64,000 bases of DNA from Hygrophila difformis (GCA_030278955.1 JAOANR010000003.1:61559628-61623627); one strand, 5' to 3'. Positions 32,789 through 44,788 are shown, counted from the first letter of the stretch. The notes: generated from the sequence alone by a model not told the origin. A program made the numbers and translations.

Positions 32789-35700
32789 ACTCACTACAAG
32801 AAAATTAATATATTGCGACGACATTTCCCGAGGACACCTCGTCGGTATTCTATTTTTGCCGAGGACTAGTCCTTCCTAAAATGTCCAAGGAAAAGGCTGG
32901 ACGGTAAAAAAAACACCGTGAACATTATCGAGGACCATTTTTACCGATGGAAGTACCGATGCATAGTCCACGGTAAATACACGCTGCGGACCCGGTTCAA
33001 TTTCGGTCCGAGGTAAAAATTTACCGAGGACTATTACACGCAGTAGTCCACGGTAAAATTGCCGTGGACTTGTCCCCCGCGAGTTTGGTCGTATGAAATG
33101 GTCAGAAACCGACCCGTACTTCGATTTTACCTTGTACTAGTTCACGGTAAGAGTCCACGGTAAATTCCAAAAGCATGCACCAAAGCTGCTTGTTTTGGCT
33201 CCTTCAAAGCACCTTGCGGTTGAAACAAAACCAAAATCGAACAACGCAAATTCAACAATCCAAGAAATTACAACGCGAGAAATCCAACCAATTTGATTCT
33301 ATATTCAACACTCCTACATAACCAAAATGTGCTTCAAATCCATATAATATCTACAATGATTCATTCAAATAACATAAACATATATCCTTCAACTAACGTA
33401 CGACGTGAAGGTCACAAAAGTGTAATGTTCTAGAAAAAACAATCAACTGATAAGGCGGAGCTGGACGGCGGGCAAACTTTAGAGTTCCTGGAAGCACAAT
33501 GTCGTCAGCCAATGACCCTTCCCATATATGCGCTGTTGGTAGGTCTTCTCACCACTCGCCGCGTAATAGACGGAATTGGGTCCATCTCTTCGTGTTGTCG
33601 CCAACTGATGTGTTATGAAATTCTCTCTTTTGGAGCGAATCATTAAACAAATTTATATTAGCAACAAAGTAGTTGGACAATACATATACACGATGTAAGT
33701 TATAACATATATAACTCACCACAAGATTCTCTGCCCGCTCAGTGTCGAAAGACTTGTCTTTTTTCCGCTTGTGAGCGTGCTAAAATACTTCATACAAGGT
33801 CGGTGCTTTACCTAGTCATTTGCACCATGAAGGAAGGCGAAGTGTAAACACATCAGAAAAGTATTTATTAGAAAAATACACAACACATGCAATATTTTGT
33901 TGTGCAAAAAAGAATTAGTTACCAAACTAATTGAGAACCTCAGATCTCAAAAGTTTCAATGCATAAAAAGAATCCAAATTCTAAATTAAGAATGAAGCAA
34001 ATAGAATCTTATGAAAGAATCATAGTTTGGGGAATGCAGAGTCAAAAGCAAACTATTTCGGCTTTCAACTAATTTACCTAATACACACTAAAATTGAGAG
34101 AAAGGAGAAGAGGTAATGAGTGTAGCACATGCAGTGTCAATATGATAAAATCAAGACACGTCGGAGCTTCTTGTACCTAGCTATTTGTAGCACATGCATT
34201 GTCCATAACTAAATGAGCTCCCAACTAAAATTGTAGTTATGAACATTCAAGATACAAATCTAAGACAAAACATATTTAGTGTTACACTAAGTAAAGTAGC
34301 AAATCCATATATACCCTATAGTGCAACATTTAAAAATGAGATAGTAAGTAGACCTGTTCTCATTCTTAGTATAAGACACGTTATAGAACAGTGTAGAATC
34401 AGATATCTGAATCACCTCACTCTTGGCAATGGAATATATTGCATGCCCACATTTGTGCCAATCTTCTTCCTTTTAGTGATAAGGAGCAAATAATATATAA
34501 GGACCCAAAAATTTTATGAAACCTACAATCATAGAAACAATTTAAAAGCAATCAGACAGTTAAGAAAGGGAAAAGAAGACATCATAGCAGGTGGTGACGA
34601 ATTTCAGTCCACCATAAGAGTTTTAAAACTTAATCAAGCACTTAAGCAAAAAATATGAAGAACTCCTGAAAAGCATAACAAGGCAAGGATATTTCAACAA
34701 TAAATTAAGAAGCCATTGCTGAAACAATAGTAAAATACCTACGAACGCCATTACTTTCAATAGTTCACTACATAGGAACAAGAGTTGGTAAAATATAAAA
34801 TTGCAGTGCTTTTCCAAAGAGTACCATTGCTGAAAAAATAGACAAAAAAGCCATATTTTGAGCAACCCAACGGACATGGAAATCAAACAAGGAAAGGGCA
34901 CAAACATTTACATCAATCGAATAAGAAATGGGCAAAATGTTATGAGAAGAAGATAGCAACATTCGAATGCTCACCAAACTAAATTCTATTCTATTCACCA
35001 ATAATTTGAATCAAACCTACCTCTTATCTTAACCTACCGTGAATGCTATTTGAAAATAAAAACAACTAAAAGTAAGTTCAAAAGCAGGACACAGATGTAG
35101 AATTAAAGTATAAGAATTACAATACATAATAATACATAATAAATTTTGTATAAGAATTACAGTATACATCAATTTTAGAATACTAAAACATAGAAACAGA
35201 AATACAGACACAAGAGAGTTCCACGAATCTGTAATTTGGAGCACACTTGCAGGAATCTTAAATTATAGCAGCAAGGAATAATGGGAAAAAAAAAAGATAC
35301 ATAGCACACTCACATACAAATATAATCTGCAATCTAAAATCGAATATGACAATGAGACCTCAGGCGCAGGGGCAAAAGAAATTTGTAATTACACTCACAT
35401 ACCCAAATCGCACTACGGAAATGGAAGGCAGAATGATGGAGTACAAGGCGTACCTTGCGCAGGAGGGAACAACAGCCTGGGCCGGCGATGGAGGCGCGTC
35501 GAAGGAGGGCATCCGCATTGGTTGCATCTGGAATGGGAGAATGAGGTGTTGTCGGTCGGGGAGACGGCGAAAATGTCATTTTCGCACATTGAAACGAGAA
35601 AGAGGCGAATGGAGTGAATGAGGAAGAAAGGGCTGTAGAAGCCCTAAATGACTTTTTGCCGTGGACTAGTCCATGGTAAAGCTCCTCCCTATTTTTTATA

Positions 35701-35966
35701 AATAAACCGGATTTACACGAGAACCCGGTTTTCAATTACAGCTTATTCACCGAGGACTCGTACACCCCATACTCCTCGGTAAATTTTAATTCAAATTGGG
35801 AAAATTCCTACTCTACGCAGGTTCTTATTTCCGTGGATATTATCTCGTAATATTTCACGCTAAATTCACCGTGTACTTGTTCTCGTTATTCTCCTCGGTA
35901 AAAGCCGACGAAAATCTCGGTCCACGTTGATGGTCCTCGGTAAACACTAACTTTCTTGTAGTGACT
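32789..35966. mobile_element. Non-autonomous CACTA (En/Spm) element, 3.17 kb
   Basis: Begins CACTACAAGAAAATTAA (32792) and ends with its inverted counterpart TTTCTTGTAGTG (35963), flanked by the 3-bp duplication ACT (32789-32791, 35964-35966). Subterminal words such as CCGAGGACTA, TCCACGGTAAA and TTTACCGAGGAC are repeated in both orientations within about 400 bases of each end, as expected for transposase-binding sites. No transposase frame is present, so it would need an autonomous partner. Confidence 0.9.
35346..35621 (+). other. GC-richer open frame inside the CACTA element
   Basis: A 91-codon frame from a true ATG, and an overlapping minus-strand frame (35735-35334). The patch is clearly richer in G and C than the rest of the element, which suggests a captured host exon or the element's first exon. 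The translation matches nothing I recognise. Confidence 0.3.
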
Positions 35967-36185
35967 TTTATATCATGCTTAAAATGAAAAAAAAAACAGC
36001 ATTTTTTTCAACAAAATTGTTCAAAATTTATTGAGATAGTCAAAAGCAAATAGCATATTTACATGCTTTTTCAAATACTACAAACTTATTGTTCACCCAA
36101 AAAAAAAAAATACTACAAACTTATTTGAACGGATTTAAAATTATTTTTAAAAGGAGTAATTTTGTTTGAAATAAAAGCCCACAAC
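35967..36185. other. A/T-rich spacer between CACTA and GATC-rich elements
   Basis: No gene or repeat of interest; a 17-bp AATACTACAAACTTATT word is duplicated near 36073 and 36107. Confidence 0.4.
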
Positions 36186-36751
36186 ATGCTTCAGAACAAG
36201 GTTGTTAAGATCGGGATCCTATATGGAATCGTTTTTCTCTTTGCAAGATCGGGATCGTAGGATCGAATCGGGATCCTAAGATCTTATGAAATTGCAATAA
36301 TGGGCAAATTCAATTATGCATACTAACAAGTAAATGCATTATTTCGTTTGTTTATGAATCTTGCAAGCTAATTAATACAATACAGTACAAAAACATCATA
36401 ATTTAACATAAAATATTTCCACATCCATACATATTATGTTTTTTTTACAAATCATACATAAGAATTACAAGTTCTTAAGTTTAAAATTAAAAAAAGGAAG
36501 TTACTTTGATCCCAAATTATAAAATCCTACAAAAATTTTATACGTTTAATAGGGTATGATCGTAAGATCGTAGAAGCGTTTAAGGGAGTATGATGATAAG
36601 ATCGTAAGATTCTACGATCAGGATCGAGATCTTATACAGATCTTACTAATTTTAAGATCCTACAAGGATCGGGATCATTTTAAAGAGGTGTGATCGTAAA
36701 ATCGTAAGATCCTAAGATCAGGATCGGGATCTTAACAACTATGCTTCAGAA
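36186..36751. mobile_element. GATC-rich inverted-repeat element with 11-bp target duplication
   Basis: Left end GTTGTTAAGATCGGGATCCT at 36201 pairs with right end AGGATCGGGATCTTAACAAC ending at 36739. The 11-bp word ATGCTTCAGAA flanks it at 36186-36196 and 36741-36751. An 8-11 bp duplication would fit a Mutator-like non-autonomous element. More than 20 GATC sites occur in about 540 bp. No coding capacity. Confidence 0.7.
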
Positions 36752-37770
36752 GACCATAGCCTGTTAATCTGAATGAACTCTGGATTTAATTGATTATTAT
36801 AAGAGGGTATTTTTTTGTGCGTTTTGAGATAAATTATCTGATTATTGCGTTTGCAAAATGCAAATAATTAGTTAATCCTGTTTGTGTACTAACTTCCAAT
36901 AATCTATTATTTGCATTTTGAGAGAATGAAAATGCTATTTTCTTGCAGCTATATTTTGGTACTGCAAGAAAATTGTGTTTAGCCAAAAATAGATATTGTT
37001 GCCTTTGAGGTAATGGAAAACGCAAATCCAAACACTTTTTAATGATTATCTGATTATTGCGATTTGAAACAGCATAAGCTCATCCAAATACTAAAATTTT
37101 TACCGCATGTTTTGTTACAACAATTATCTAATTATCCATTTTTTAAACACTGCAGCAATTTTTAAAACACACATCAAAGCACCTCTAAGTTTGATAAGTA
37201 AAAATTGTAGTAGTAATTACTTAATTAATTAAATACTGAATTCCTATAGTACAAAATTCAATCAAGTAAATTGCACTTTCCGAAAAAATTAAGTAAATTG
37301 CAGATTAGTTTGGGGGTGAATTTTGTAGCTTTAAAGAGGGTCATGTGTTCGCTGTGATGTGGCTGCTGCTCACAAGATACTCAGTGGCTACTACTGATCT
37401 ATAGTATATTGGCTCGATATTTTTTGATATTATTACAGATGTTTTTTTATATTATTCACTGTTTAACTTTGATTCAAATTTTTATTATAGTTATGTATAA
37501 AAAAAAAACATATTCAAGTAAGATCTAGTTAAATTCGTCTAATCTTATAGTTTTATAATATCAAATTTTTATAATTGTTACTGGCCTTCTTGTCCTGTTA
37601 ATTATTTTTATTGTTTTTAGAATTTGGTTGATAAAAATTTAAAAATATTAGTATATTGTGTCTTCCTTTGAAGTTAGATGTGCATGCATGTGTCTGATCT
37701 GTTAATCTTTTAAGCTGCAAGAAATCATCCGCCCCATATGCAAAGACACCATAATCAAAACTTAATAATG

Positions 37771-37821
<51 letters not shown>

Positions 37822-38394
37822 GATGAATATCCTCCCAGTGAATTAAACAGTTATTCTCCCACATGCATTACCTCTCGATGTTCAACTTTTGATTTGACTT
37901 CATATGACATGTAATTTTCATGCTGGTCCTTATATTGCAACAAAATTTTATTTGATTAATTAATTACACACACAAAAAATTTAATGGAATGCTAATGTTT
38001 TATTATGACACCGACACATTTATTGAATTTTGTTTCTTGTTGTGAAGTAGAATATACACACACATTTATCTATTTATTAATATTGTGTAGTTAAATGTTT
38101 CAGTATTTTTTTTTATATATATATAAATATACATTGTACGCACAGATTCAAACTATGCATTGTGAATGTACGGAAAATTCAAACAAATTAAACTGTTTTT
38201 AAATCATGCATGATTGTTGAACAAACGCCATTGTACGAGCTATCGAAAAAAAAAAAACGCCATTGTACGTTGTTATTGAAAAAAAAACGCCATTTGTACG
38301 GTTTACTAAACACATAAGAGAATATTATAATTGGACATTAATAATTGTTGTATATAATAAAGATATAGTAATTCTAATTGTTTCCTGTTTGAAG
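36752..38394. other. Intergenic repeat-rich DNA
   Basis: 36800-37110 carries foldback words (GATTATTGCGTTTGCAAAAT and relatives; compare 49490-49690). 37400-37600 is a decayed copy of the CTCCCTCCG-MITE core. 37768-37820 is an AAT microsatellite, which produces an artificial Leu run when translated. 38240-38300 has the word ACGCCATTGTACG tandemly repeated. No gene seen. Confidence 0.45.
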
Positions 38395-38640
38395 ATCGAT
38401 TTGCTATGCATAGGGCATTTCTGGAGGATTTTTTCACCACTTGGGCTTTCCCTCCGAAGGAATTGTTCGGAAGGAATTGTTTGTGAATGCGCAATGCGAT
38501 TACCTCCCTAGCTAGTCGTTAGGCTATTTATTTCGCTTTCCTATTTATATCTATATGGTTTGGACCTCCATGTTTTGATCCTAATTTTATTTTTCTTCTA
38601 TGGCTTCGGCTTATCAAAAAAAAAAATAATAATAATAATA
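38395..38640 (+). mobile_element. 3' tail of a LINE, severely 5'-truncated
   Basis: RFAMHRAFLEDFFTTWAFPP is the C-terminal signature also seen at the ends of the two large LINEs here (LFFTTWAFPPDPL; LYTTWAFPPDDV). It is followed by about 170 bases of T-rich 3' untranslated sequence and an A run near 38617 leading into AATAATAATAA. It is a dead-on-arrival insertion of about 250 bp. Confidence 0.75.
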
Positions 38641-38672
38641 AAGATAGTAGTAGTATAATCACAATATATATA

Positions 38673-38928
38673 CTCTATCCTTTCTGCAAGCAAAGTTTGT
38701 CTCAGTTTGACTTTTGATACTGTTCATGAACTCTACCAAATATTATCACAATTATATAAGAAAGAAAATATAGTTAATTGAAGTCCTTAAATTCTTCTAG
38801 TTTTGTATGTTTAAAATATATATTTTATATAATTTTTATTTATACATACTTTAAAATATTAAACGTTAAACAAATGCATTTTATTTCGTGCCCAAGTCAA
38901 ATGAGACCTTTTTTTTGGACGGACGGAG
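38673..38928. mobile_element. CTCCCTCCG-family MITE, diverged
   Basis: TA-flanked; ends CTCTATCCTTTCTGCAAG and GGACGGACGGAG. Interior corresponds to the family core but is well diverged. Confidence 0.6.
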
Positions 38929-38998
38929 TACATACTATCAATAGTTGATTTAAGTGGTATAAAATTCTAATTATTTAATCGAACTCTCTTATTCAATT

Positions 38999-39160
38999 TC
39001 TTTTTTTTTTTTAACAGCGTACACAGGCTAGGAAATGGGTGGTGGGAGCTCATGCCACACAAATTACAAAGGGGAATAAAAGGGAGGGATAGGGGGCCGA
39101 TGGGGAATCGAACCTCCAACATTCCGTTGGAAGTCGAGGGACTTAACTATTTGGGGTAAG
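38999..39160 (-). repeat. SINE-A copy, best-preserved 3' end
   Basis: On the minus strand the copy has the head ACTTACCCCAAATAGTTAAG, GGAGGTTCGATTCCCC (clear B box), CCCTATCCCTCCC, TTTGTAATTTGTGTGGCATG, AGCTCCCACCACCC, CCTGTGTACGCTGTT and a poly(A) tail (T run 38999-39012). This copy defines the family. Confidence 0.8.
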
Positions 39161-40043
39161 TCCTCATCCCCTCTTATTCAAATTTATATAAATGTAGAAA
39201 AATTACTTAGTGACTATACTTAATATATCTATTTAATTAAAAATAAAAAATAAAAATACAATGTCTATGGGTCTGTTTGGTAATTATCTATTAGTTACTA
39301 ACTAATTATGTAAGTAATATAAGTTAGTTAAAATTAGCTGTTTGACAATTTTAAAACTAATTTTTTTTTTTACGAATAATAAGCTGAAATCTAAAATAGT
39401 ATTATTTGAAGCGAATTCAAATGAACTAATTCAATTTACATATTTTACCAAACACCCATGTATACATATATACACATCCACAATGTGTCATTATAAAATA
39501 ATTTTATCTAGTAGTATATTAAATTTAACAAGAGACAACATCTATCATCATCATCCAACCTTGAAATTTTTACAATAATAGTGTCACAACCAAAACCTAA
39601 CTTACTAACCCACATAGTGACAATTTTGTTTCCATAAATAGTCAAACCCAAAATATGCACGAGAATAATCATGCCCTTGTTATCTAATGATTCCCTCTGA
39701 AAAATTCACATAAAATAAATAAATAAAAATAATCTTTAAAGGATCCACCAAAACTATTTATCCCACAGATATGAACAGAGCAAGCCACTTTTTATTTCAC
39801 GAGGACATGATTGCACTAATACAGCTTTGGCCTTTGGGCTTTTTCAGTCACATGCTAATAAAAATATAGCAGGTCCAAAACCTTGTCCTAAATTTATCAA
39901 ATCATCAGTAACTTGTACAAAGGGCCAAGTATTTTTACAGCTTTATTATTTTAACTCTTTTCCCCCTTTTAGATGAAAAGGGACTTGGTAAAAATAAAAA
40001 TAACAAAATTAGAAAAATAAATAAAAGGGAGCCCAAAGAAATA
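39161..40043. other. Intergenic DNA, nothing recognised
   Basis: AT-rich without open frames of note; 39270-39350 includes a GTCTGTTTGGTAATTA word common at ends of plant MITEs. Confidence 0.4.
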
Positions 40044-40524
40044 CTCCCTCCGTCCCGCGAAGTTACACTTTTCTTTTGGGCACGGTAATTTAGGTAGTGA
40101 GCTTTAGTAGTTAAAGTGGAGTGAGTGTTTGTATTTAAGATTCTACTAATATATTTTGATACTGTTTATTATTTAACTTTGACTTAATGTTATAGTAATG
40201 ATGTAATTAGAGAAATAATCAATTATGGTCTTGTTAGAATCGTCTAATCGTGTAGTTTTAGAATATATATTTTATACAATTTTTATCTGTAACAATTTTG
40301 AAATATTAAGAATTAAAGAAATACAAGGGACTTTGTGTAGAAAAATAAAATTGTATTGGAATTTGTGCAGAATAGTAAAAGTGATTACTTTCAATGGGAT
40401 TTGACAATAATTAAAATTCTAATCAAACTTATATTAGTTTAATTTATCTAAAAATGGAAATGTGTCAAACTTCGTGGGACACCCAAAAAAGAAACAGGTG
40501 TCAAACTTCGTGGGACGGAGTGAG
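40044..40524. mobile_element. CTCCCTCCG-family MITE, enlarged (481 bp)
   Basis: TA-flanked, TIRs CTCCCTCCGTCCCGCGAAGT and CTTCGTGGGACGGAGTGAG. The right end repeats the CAAACTTCGTGGGAC word twice (about 40467 and 40503), so the element has an extra copy of its end. Confidence 0.75.
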
Positions 40525-40671
40525 TACTACTAAGATAGGGTTGTGACTTGTGAAGTTGTAATGATGGAGCAGAAATGTGGAGGAGACAGCATCGAAGTTT
40601 TCCACGTGACTAAAATATTGCATACGTAAGAGATCACTGCTCCGGCTCAGCCCTACCCACATTATTATCTT

Positions 40672-40830
40672 TTCTATCGAACCATCAAGGACTTGGAAGA
40701 TAAATGCAGTTGAGAGTCCATGACACACAAATTGTAAAGTGAATAAGAGAGAAGGATAGGGAGTTGGATGGGGATTCGAACCCTCAACCTATAGGTTAGG
40801 AGTCGGAGGGTAAGTCCCCAACCCCAATCC
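40672..40830 (-). repeat. SINE-A copy with perfect B box
   Basis: The minus strand reads GGTTGAGGGTTCGAATCCCC, an exact tRNA-type B box (GGTTCGAATCC), then the CAACTCCCTATCC body and the CACAATTTGTGTGTCATG region. Confidence 0.75.
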
Positions 40831-41044
40831 ACATTATTATATACTATCTGGCCTAATTAAACTTGGGTTAGAATTTTAAATTTTGTTATTGTACTGGCTC
40901 GAATTGCACTGTTTGGGCTTGAAATACACTCATAATTCACCACTAATACTCCCTCTGTTTTGAGACATTAAATTTAAACCAAAAATCTGTAGTTTTGAAC
41001 TTTAGCTTTATTTTAGCGACGCTCGGCGTAATCGTTAAAAAATA

Positions 41045-41304
41045 CTTCCTCCGTCTCAGTATATTTGTTACGGATGGTTTTTTGGCACTATTCATTGTTT
41101 AACTTTGATTCGAATTTTTATCATAGCTATGTAAGAAAAAACATAGTCAAGTGAGATCTTGTTAGATTCGTCTAATCTTGTAGTTTTAGACAATTAACTT
41201 TCTATAACTTTTCGTTGTACACAATTTAAGTTATTACCCGTTAAAAATATGTATCGGCATACGTGCTGGGTGGGTCCGTAACAAAAATAGTGAGACGGAG
41301 GAAG
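41045..41304. mobile_element. CTCCCTCCG-family MITE
   Basis: TA-flanked; ends CTTCCTCCGTCTCAG and TGAGACGGAGGAAG; core GTGAGATCTTGTTAGATTCG intact. A partial copy (CTCCCTCTGTTTTGAGACA) lies just upstream at about 40949. Confidence 0.8.
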
Positions 41305-42776
41305 TACGAAGTACTAATAAATAATTAAACCAAAATTGCAGAATGAGTTAACCCATTTGGATAAGTATCAATGGGCCTAGGTAATTGGGCTTGGTTATGT
41401 CATTTCTATTCCAGATAGGCCCAATTTTAGATACGTATCATTGGGCCTATGGACTTGGGCTTTATTATGTCAATTCATTTCTTTTCCTGATAGGCCCAGT
41501 TTCTGTATCGCTATAATTATTACAAGTACTATAATTATTACAAGCAAGCAGGAGATCAGAGTTTAGAAAATCAATACACAAAATATATAATGCTATAAAC
41601 TTTATTTATTTATTAAATAAAGTTCATAATTCAACATTTTAATTTGGCATGACCTTTCGTAAAATTACTTAAGGAACATGTTATTTTCAATGATGGAAAT
41701 AATCAAATTAAAGTGGTATAAGAGATCGATAAATCCATTATACTGGAACTGGATTAATTAGGATATTTTAGTTATAACTTTAGTTACAAAATTTTATAAC
41801 CTAATTGTAATGAGCTTAATAATTTTAGTTAAAAAAGTCATTAGTTTTCAATCAAGACTAATAAAAATAATAAAAAAAAAATAATAATAACTTGAAGTTA
41901 ATAAGATGTTAAATGTATGCTTTATTTGTTTTGATTTTTTAATTAATATAATTACATAAAATAAAACATAGTCAAGTGAGATCTTGTTGGATTCGTCTAA
42001 TCACATATATTTAGAATATTACAAATATGTATTTGATTACATAAAATGTGGGTCCGTAACACTTAAAAAAGAACGGATGTAAGTATTATTTAATATAATT
42101 ATATAAAATTAACTTCACATACCCCCTCTAGCTCATCATACCAAAAAAAAAAAAAAAAAAAAAAAAAAAACTAACCCTGATCAGTCCTGATCAAAAACAG
42201 TTTGGTTGCATCATTCCAAACGTTTATTTGGCAAAATGATCATCTATCTGACTTATTAACCTAACCTTTTTATTATTGATTCTGATATTGATAATTATAG
42301 TATGAGTTGTCTGGTAGAACTTTAATTTGGTCTACCCAAAAATTATTTATTTGTATTTGCAGAATTTCAGAACTATATATATTAAAACAACAAATGACTT
42401 GATAGAAAAATAATATTACTGCAATTAATTCTTAGGGTCATCATGACTACTAATTAAACTAAATTTCTGATCTCAAAATTAATTACTTAAGCTGTACAAC
42501 TCAAAATTGGTGTTAATTCAACCATTTTTTTCGGATTTAAAAAGTAAATAAAACACACATACACACATTCATATGAATATCAATGTTTTTTTTTTTGGTC
42601 AGTTTACCTGTAACCTTTAATTTTTTTTATTCTACTTAATTCAATTTAACATTTAATTGATTTTAAATTAAAAGGATATTTTACTCGTCATATTCTTTTG
42701 AATATTTAATATAATTAGAAAGTTGACAATATTTTATGAATGCATTACGAAAAGTGAATGTTCTCCATGTAATATA
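41305..42776. other. Intergenic, with a partial MITE and a poly-A tract
   Basis: 41350-41510 has the word GTATCA(A/T)TGGGCCTA duplicated. 41920-42081 is a MITE copy that keeps the core GTGAGATCTTGTTGGATTCG and a right end AACGGATGTAAG but lacks a left TIR. 42143-42170 is a run of 28 A. No gene seen. Confidence 0.45.
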
Positions 42777-43035
42777 CTCCTCCGTTTTTAAAAATTTTTA
42801 ACCTTTGCATAGTAAACAATATTAATTGAGTAATTTTGATTCGATTTTTTAACACAGTTACATAAGATAAAATATAGTCAAGTGAGATCTTGTTAGATTC
42901 ATCTAATCACGTAGTTTTATAATATTAAAGTTTTATAATTTTTTATTTTATAAAATTTGAGATATTACTCTTTAAAAATGTGCATTGGATTGCGTGAAAA
43001 CAATGAATGTTAAAATTTTTTGAATAAGGAGGTGG
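42777..43035. mobile_element. CTCCCTCCG-family MITE, ends diverged
   Basis: TA-flanked; left end CTCCTCCGTTTTTAAAAA, right end AATAAGGAGGTGG; core GTGAGATCTTGTTAGATTCA present. Confidence 0.65.
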
Positions 43036-43604
43036 TACTACAGAAATTGAATATTTTGCAGAAATTGAATATTTTGCATGTCCAATTAAGATCAGAAGCA
43101 TTCATTATTTAGTTGGTTGTAAAAAAAAGGGTTGTCCGTAAATCATTATTAAAGCTAATAAGTCTATGAAGAATATGTTCAACGATTCAAAAGCATCTTC
43201 TCTTTAGTTGTATTTATTTTATCAGGCCAAATTTGACTAAAATCTCACCCAATTATTATTTTTATTACTTTGAATGTGGCATTTTAATTAATTTCTAGAG
43301 TTTATATACCTTTGACTGGACTTTATGATCATACCCACATGTTTCTACAAAATAACAAGATTTCAGGTAACTAGGGATATTTGTTTTAGTAAATTATTAA
43401 GATGACATAAATAATACGTTATACGTACTACTATTGAAATTATAAAAAAAAAAAAAAAAAAATTGGTGAAGGAACGTGTAAGATATAACCATCTTTTCAT
43501 CAAATTTTGCATTTTGAAACCATTATTCTAAAGAACACTTAACTTTCAAAATTCAATATTAATCATTTTGATTGATCCAAAATTCCCTAGTTAATTAAAT
43601 GAAC
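43036..43604. other. AT-rich spacer, nothing recognised
   Basis: No open frame or repeat of note besides a GAAATTGAATATTTTGCA duplication at about 43046-43078 and an A run at 43443-43462. Confidence 0.45.
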
Positions 43605-44788
43605 AATCACTACAAGAAAATGCGCGATTACCGACCCCAAAATGGGGTCGGTAATGAGGTTTTACGGGTCGTCTTCGCCGTTACTGACCCCAAACCCGGG
43701 TCGGTAATATTCTGGTAGGTAAACTGGCGCCGACCAAGGGAGCTTGGGGTCGGCGGTTTTACCGACCCCTTTACCAACCCCAAGTGGGTCGGTAACTTTA
43801 CCGACCCCAAATGGGGTCGGTAATCAGGGGTCGTGGACCTTGTGGTCCAGAAATTACCGACCCCAATTGGGGTCGGTAAATCTCTTACATGAAATAAAAT
43901 GTGCTCAGGAGAGCTCGAACCCACCAACTCAACATACGTAAGCCCACAATTTTAACCAGCTGGGCTACCTCTTCGGACGACCAATTAAAGCCTTCCCAAA
44001 TATTAAAGCCTTCCCAAATATGTTTTGGGATATGTTGAAGGGAGAGCTCGAACCCTGGTGCGAAACTCCCTTGCGCGCGCGTGTGCCATCCGGATAGCCT
44101 ACATTTCATGTCATTATATGTAAAACTTTATATATAACATATATAAATAAAAATATGTAAATTAGTAACTAAATAAAATAAAAACTCAAATTATATTAAT
44201 CAAATAATAAATAATTTTTAATTAAATAAAACATACAATAAAATTAATTAAATTAAAAAATTGAAATCCATGAATTAAATAAAATAATAAAATGATTCAA
44301 ATAAATAAATAATTAAATTATAATATTAATAAAAAATATTTAATAAAAATATTAAATAAATAATAAAAATGGAAAAAATAATAAAAATTTTAAAAAATTG
44401 AGAAAAACTACAGACCCCAATTGGGGGTCGGTAATGGGTAACTAATACCATAAAAAAATTTTTAAAAAAATAAAAAAAATTACCGACCCCAATTGGGGTC
44501 GGTAATACCATAAAAAATAAAAAAAAATGGAAAAAAACTACAGACCCCATTTGGGGTCGGTAATGGGGTCGGTAACAATTACCGACGCCATTTGGAGTCG
44601 GTAATTGGGTCGGTAACGCCGGCCATATTTATTGTGGTCGGTATTTTGGTTGTCGAATGCCCTGGGTCCCAATAACGGTTAAATATTACCGACCCCATTT
44701 TGGGGTCGGTAATGGGGTCGGTAAATCCGATCCAGACTATGGTGGTCGGTAATTGGAGTCGGTAATTGAGTTTTTTCTTGTAGTGAAT
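43605..44788. mobile_element. Small CACTA element carrying palindrome arrays (1178 bp)
   Basis: Ends CACTACAAGAAAATGC (43608) and TTTTTTCTTGTAGTG (44785) with 3-bp duplication AAT on both sides (43605-43607, 44786-44788). At least eight palindromes of the type ACCGACCCCAATTGGGGTCGGT lie in two clusters at the ends (43627-43880 and 44405-44765). The middle is A/T-rich. No transposase. Two tRNA-like segments lie at 43910-44100. Confidence 0.9.
43910..44105 (-). repeat. Two tRNA-like (SINE head) segments inside the CACTA element
   Basis: The minus strand of 43910-43982 reads GGTAGCCCAGCTGGTTAAAA (A box) and about 30 bases later GGTGGGTTCGAGCTCTCC (B box). A second GGGTTCGAGCTCTCC lies at 44040-44056 after GTAGGCTATCCGGATGGCAC. 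Neither can be completed into a full tRNA cloverleaf by eye. Confidence 0.5.

Noticed and set aside
37598..37864. Frame with a long leucine run, possible signal peptide or membrane segment
   Set aside because: It is a translation of the AAT/ATT microsatellite at about 37768-37820.
43910..43982. A functional tRNA gene on the minus strand
   Set aside because: A- and B-box-like words exist, but acceptor and anticodon stems cannot be paired by eye and the segment lies inside a CACTA element.
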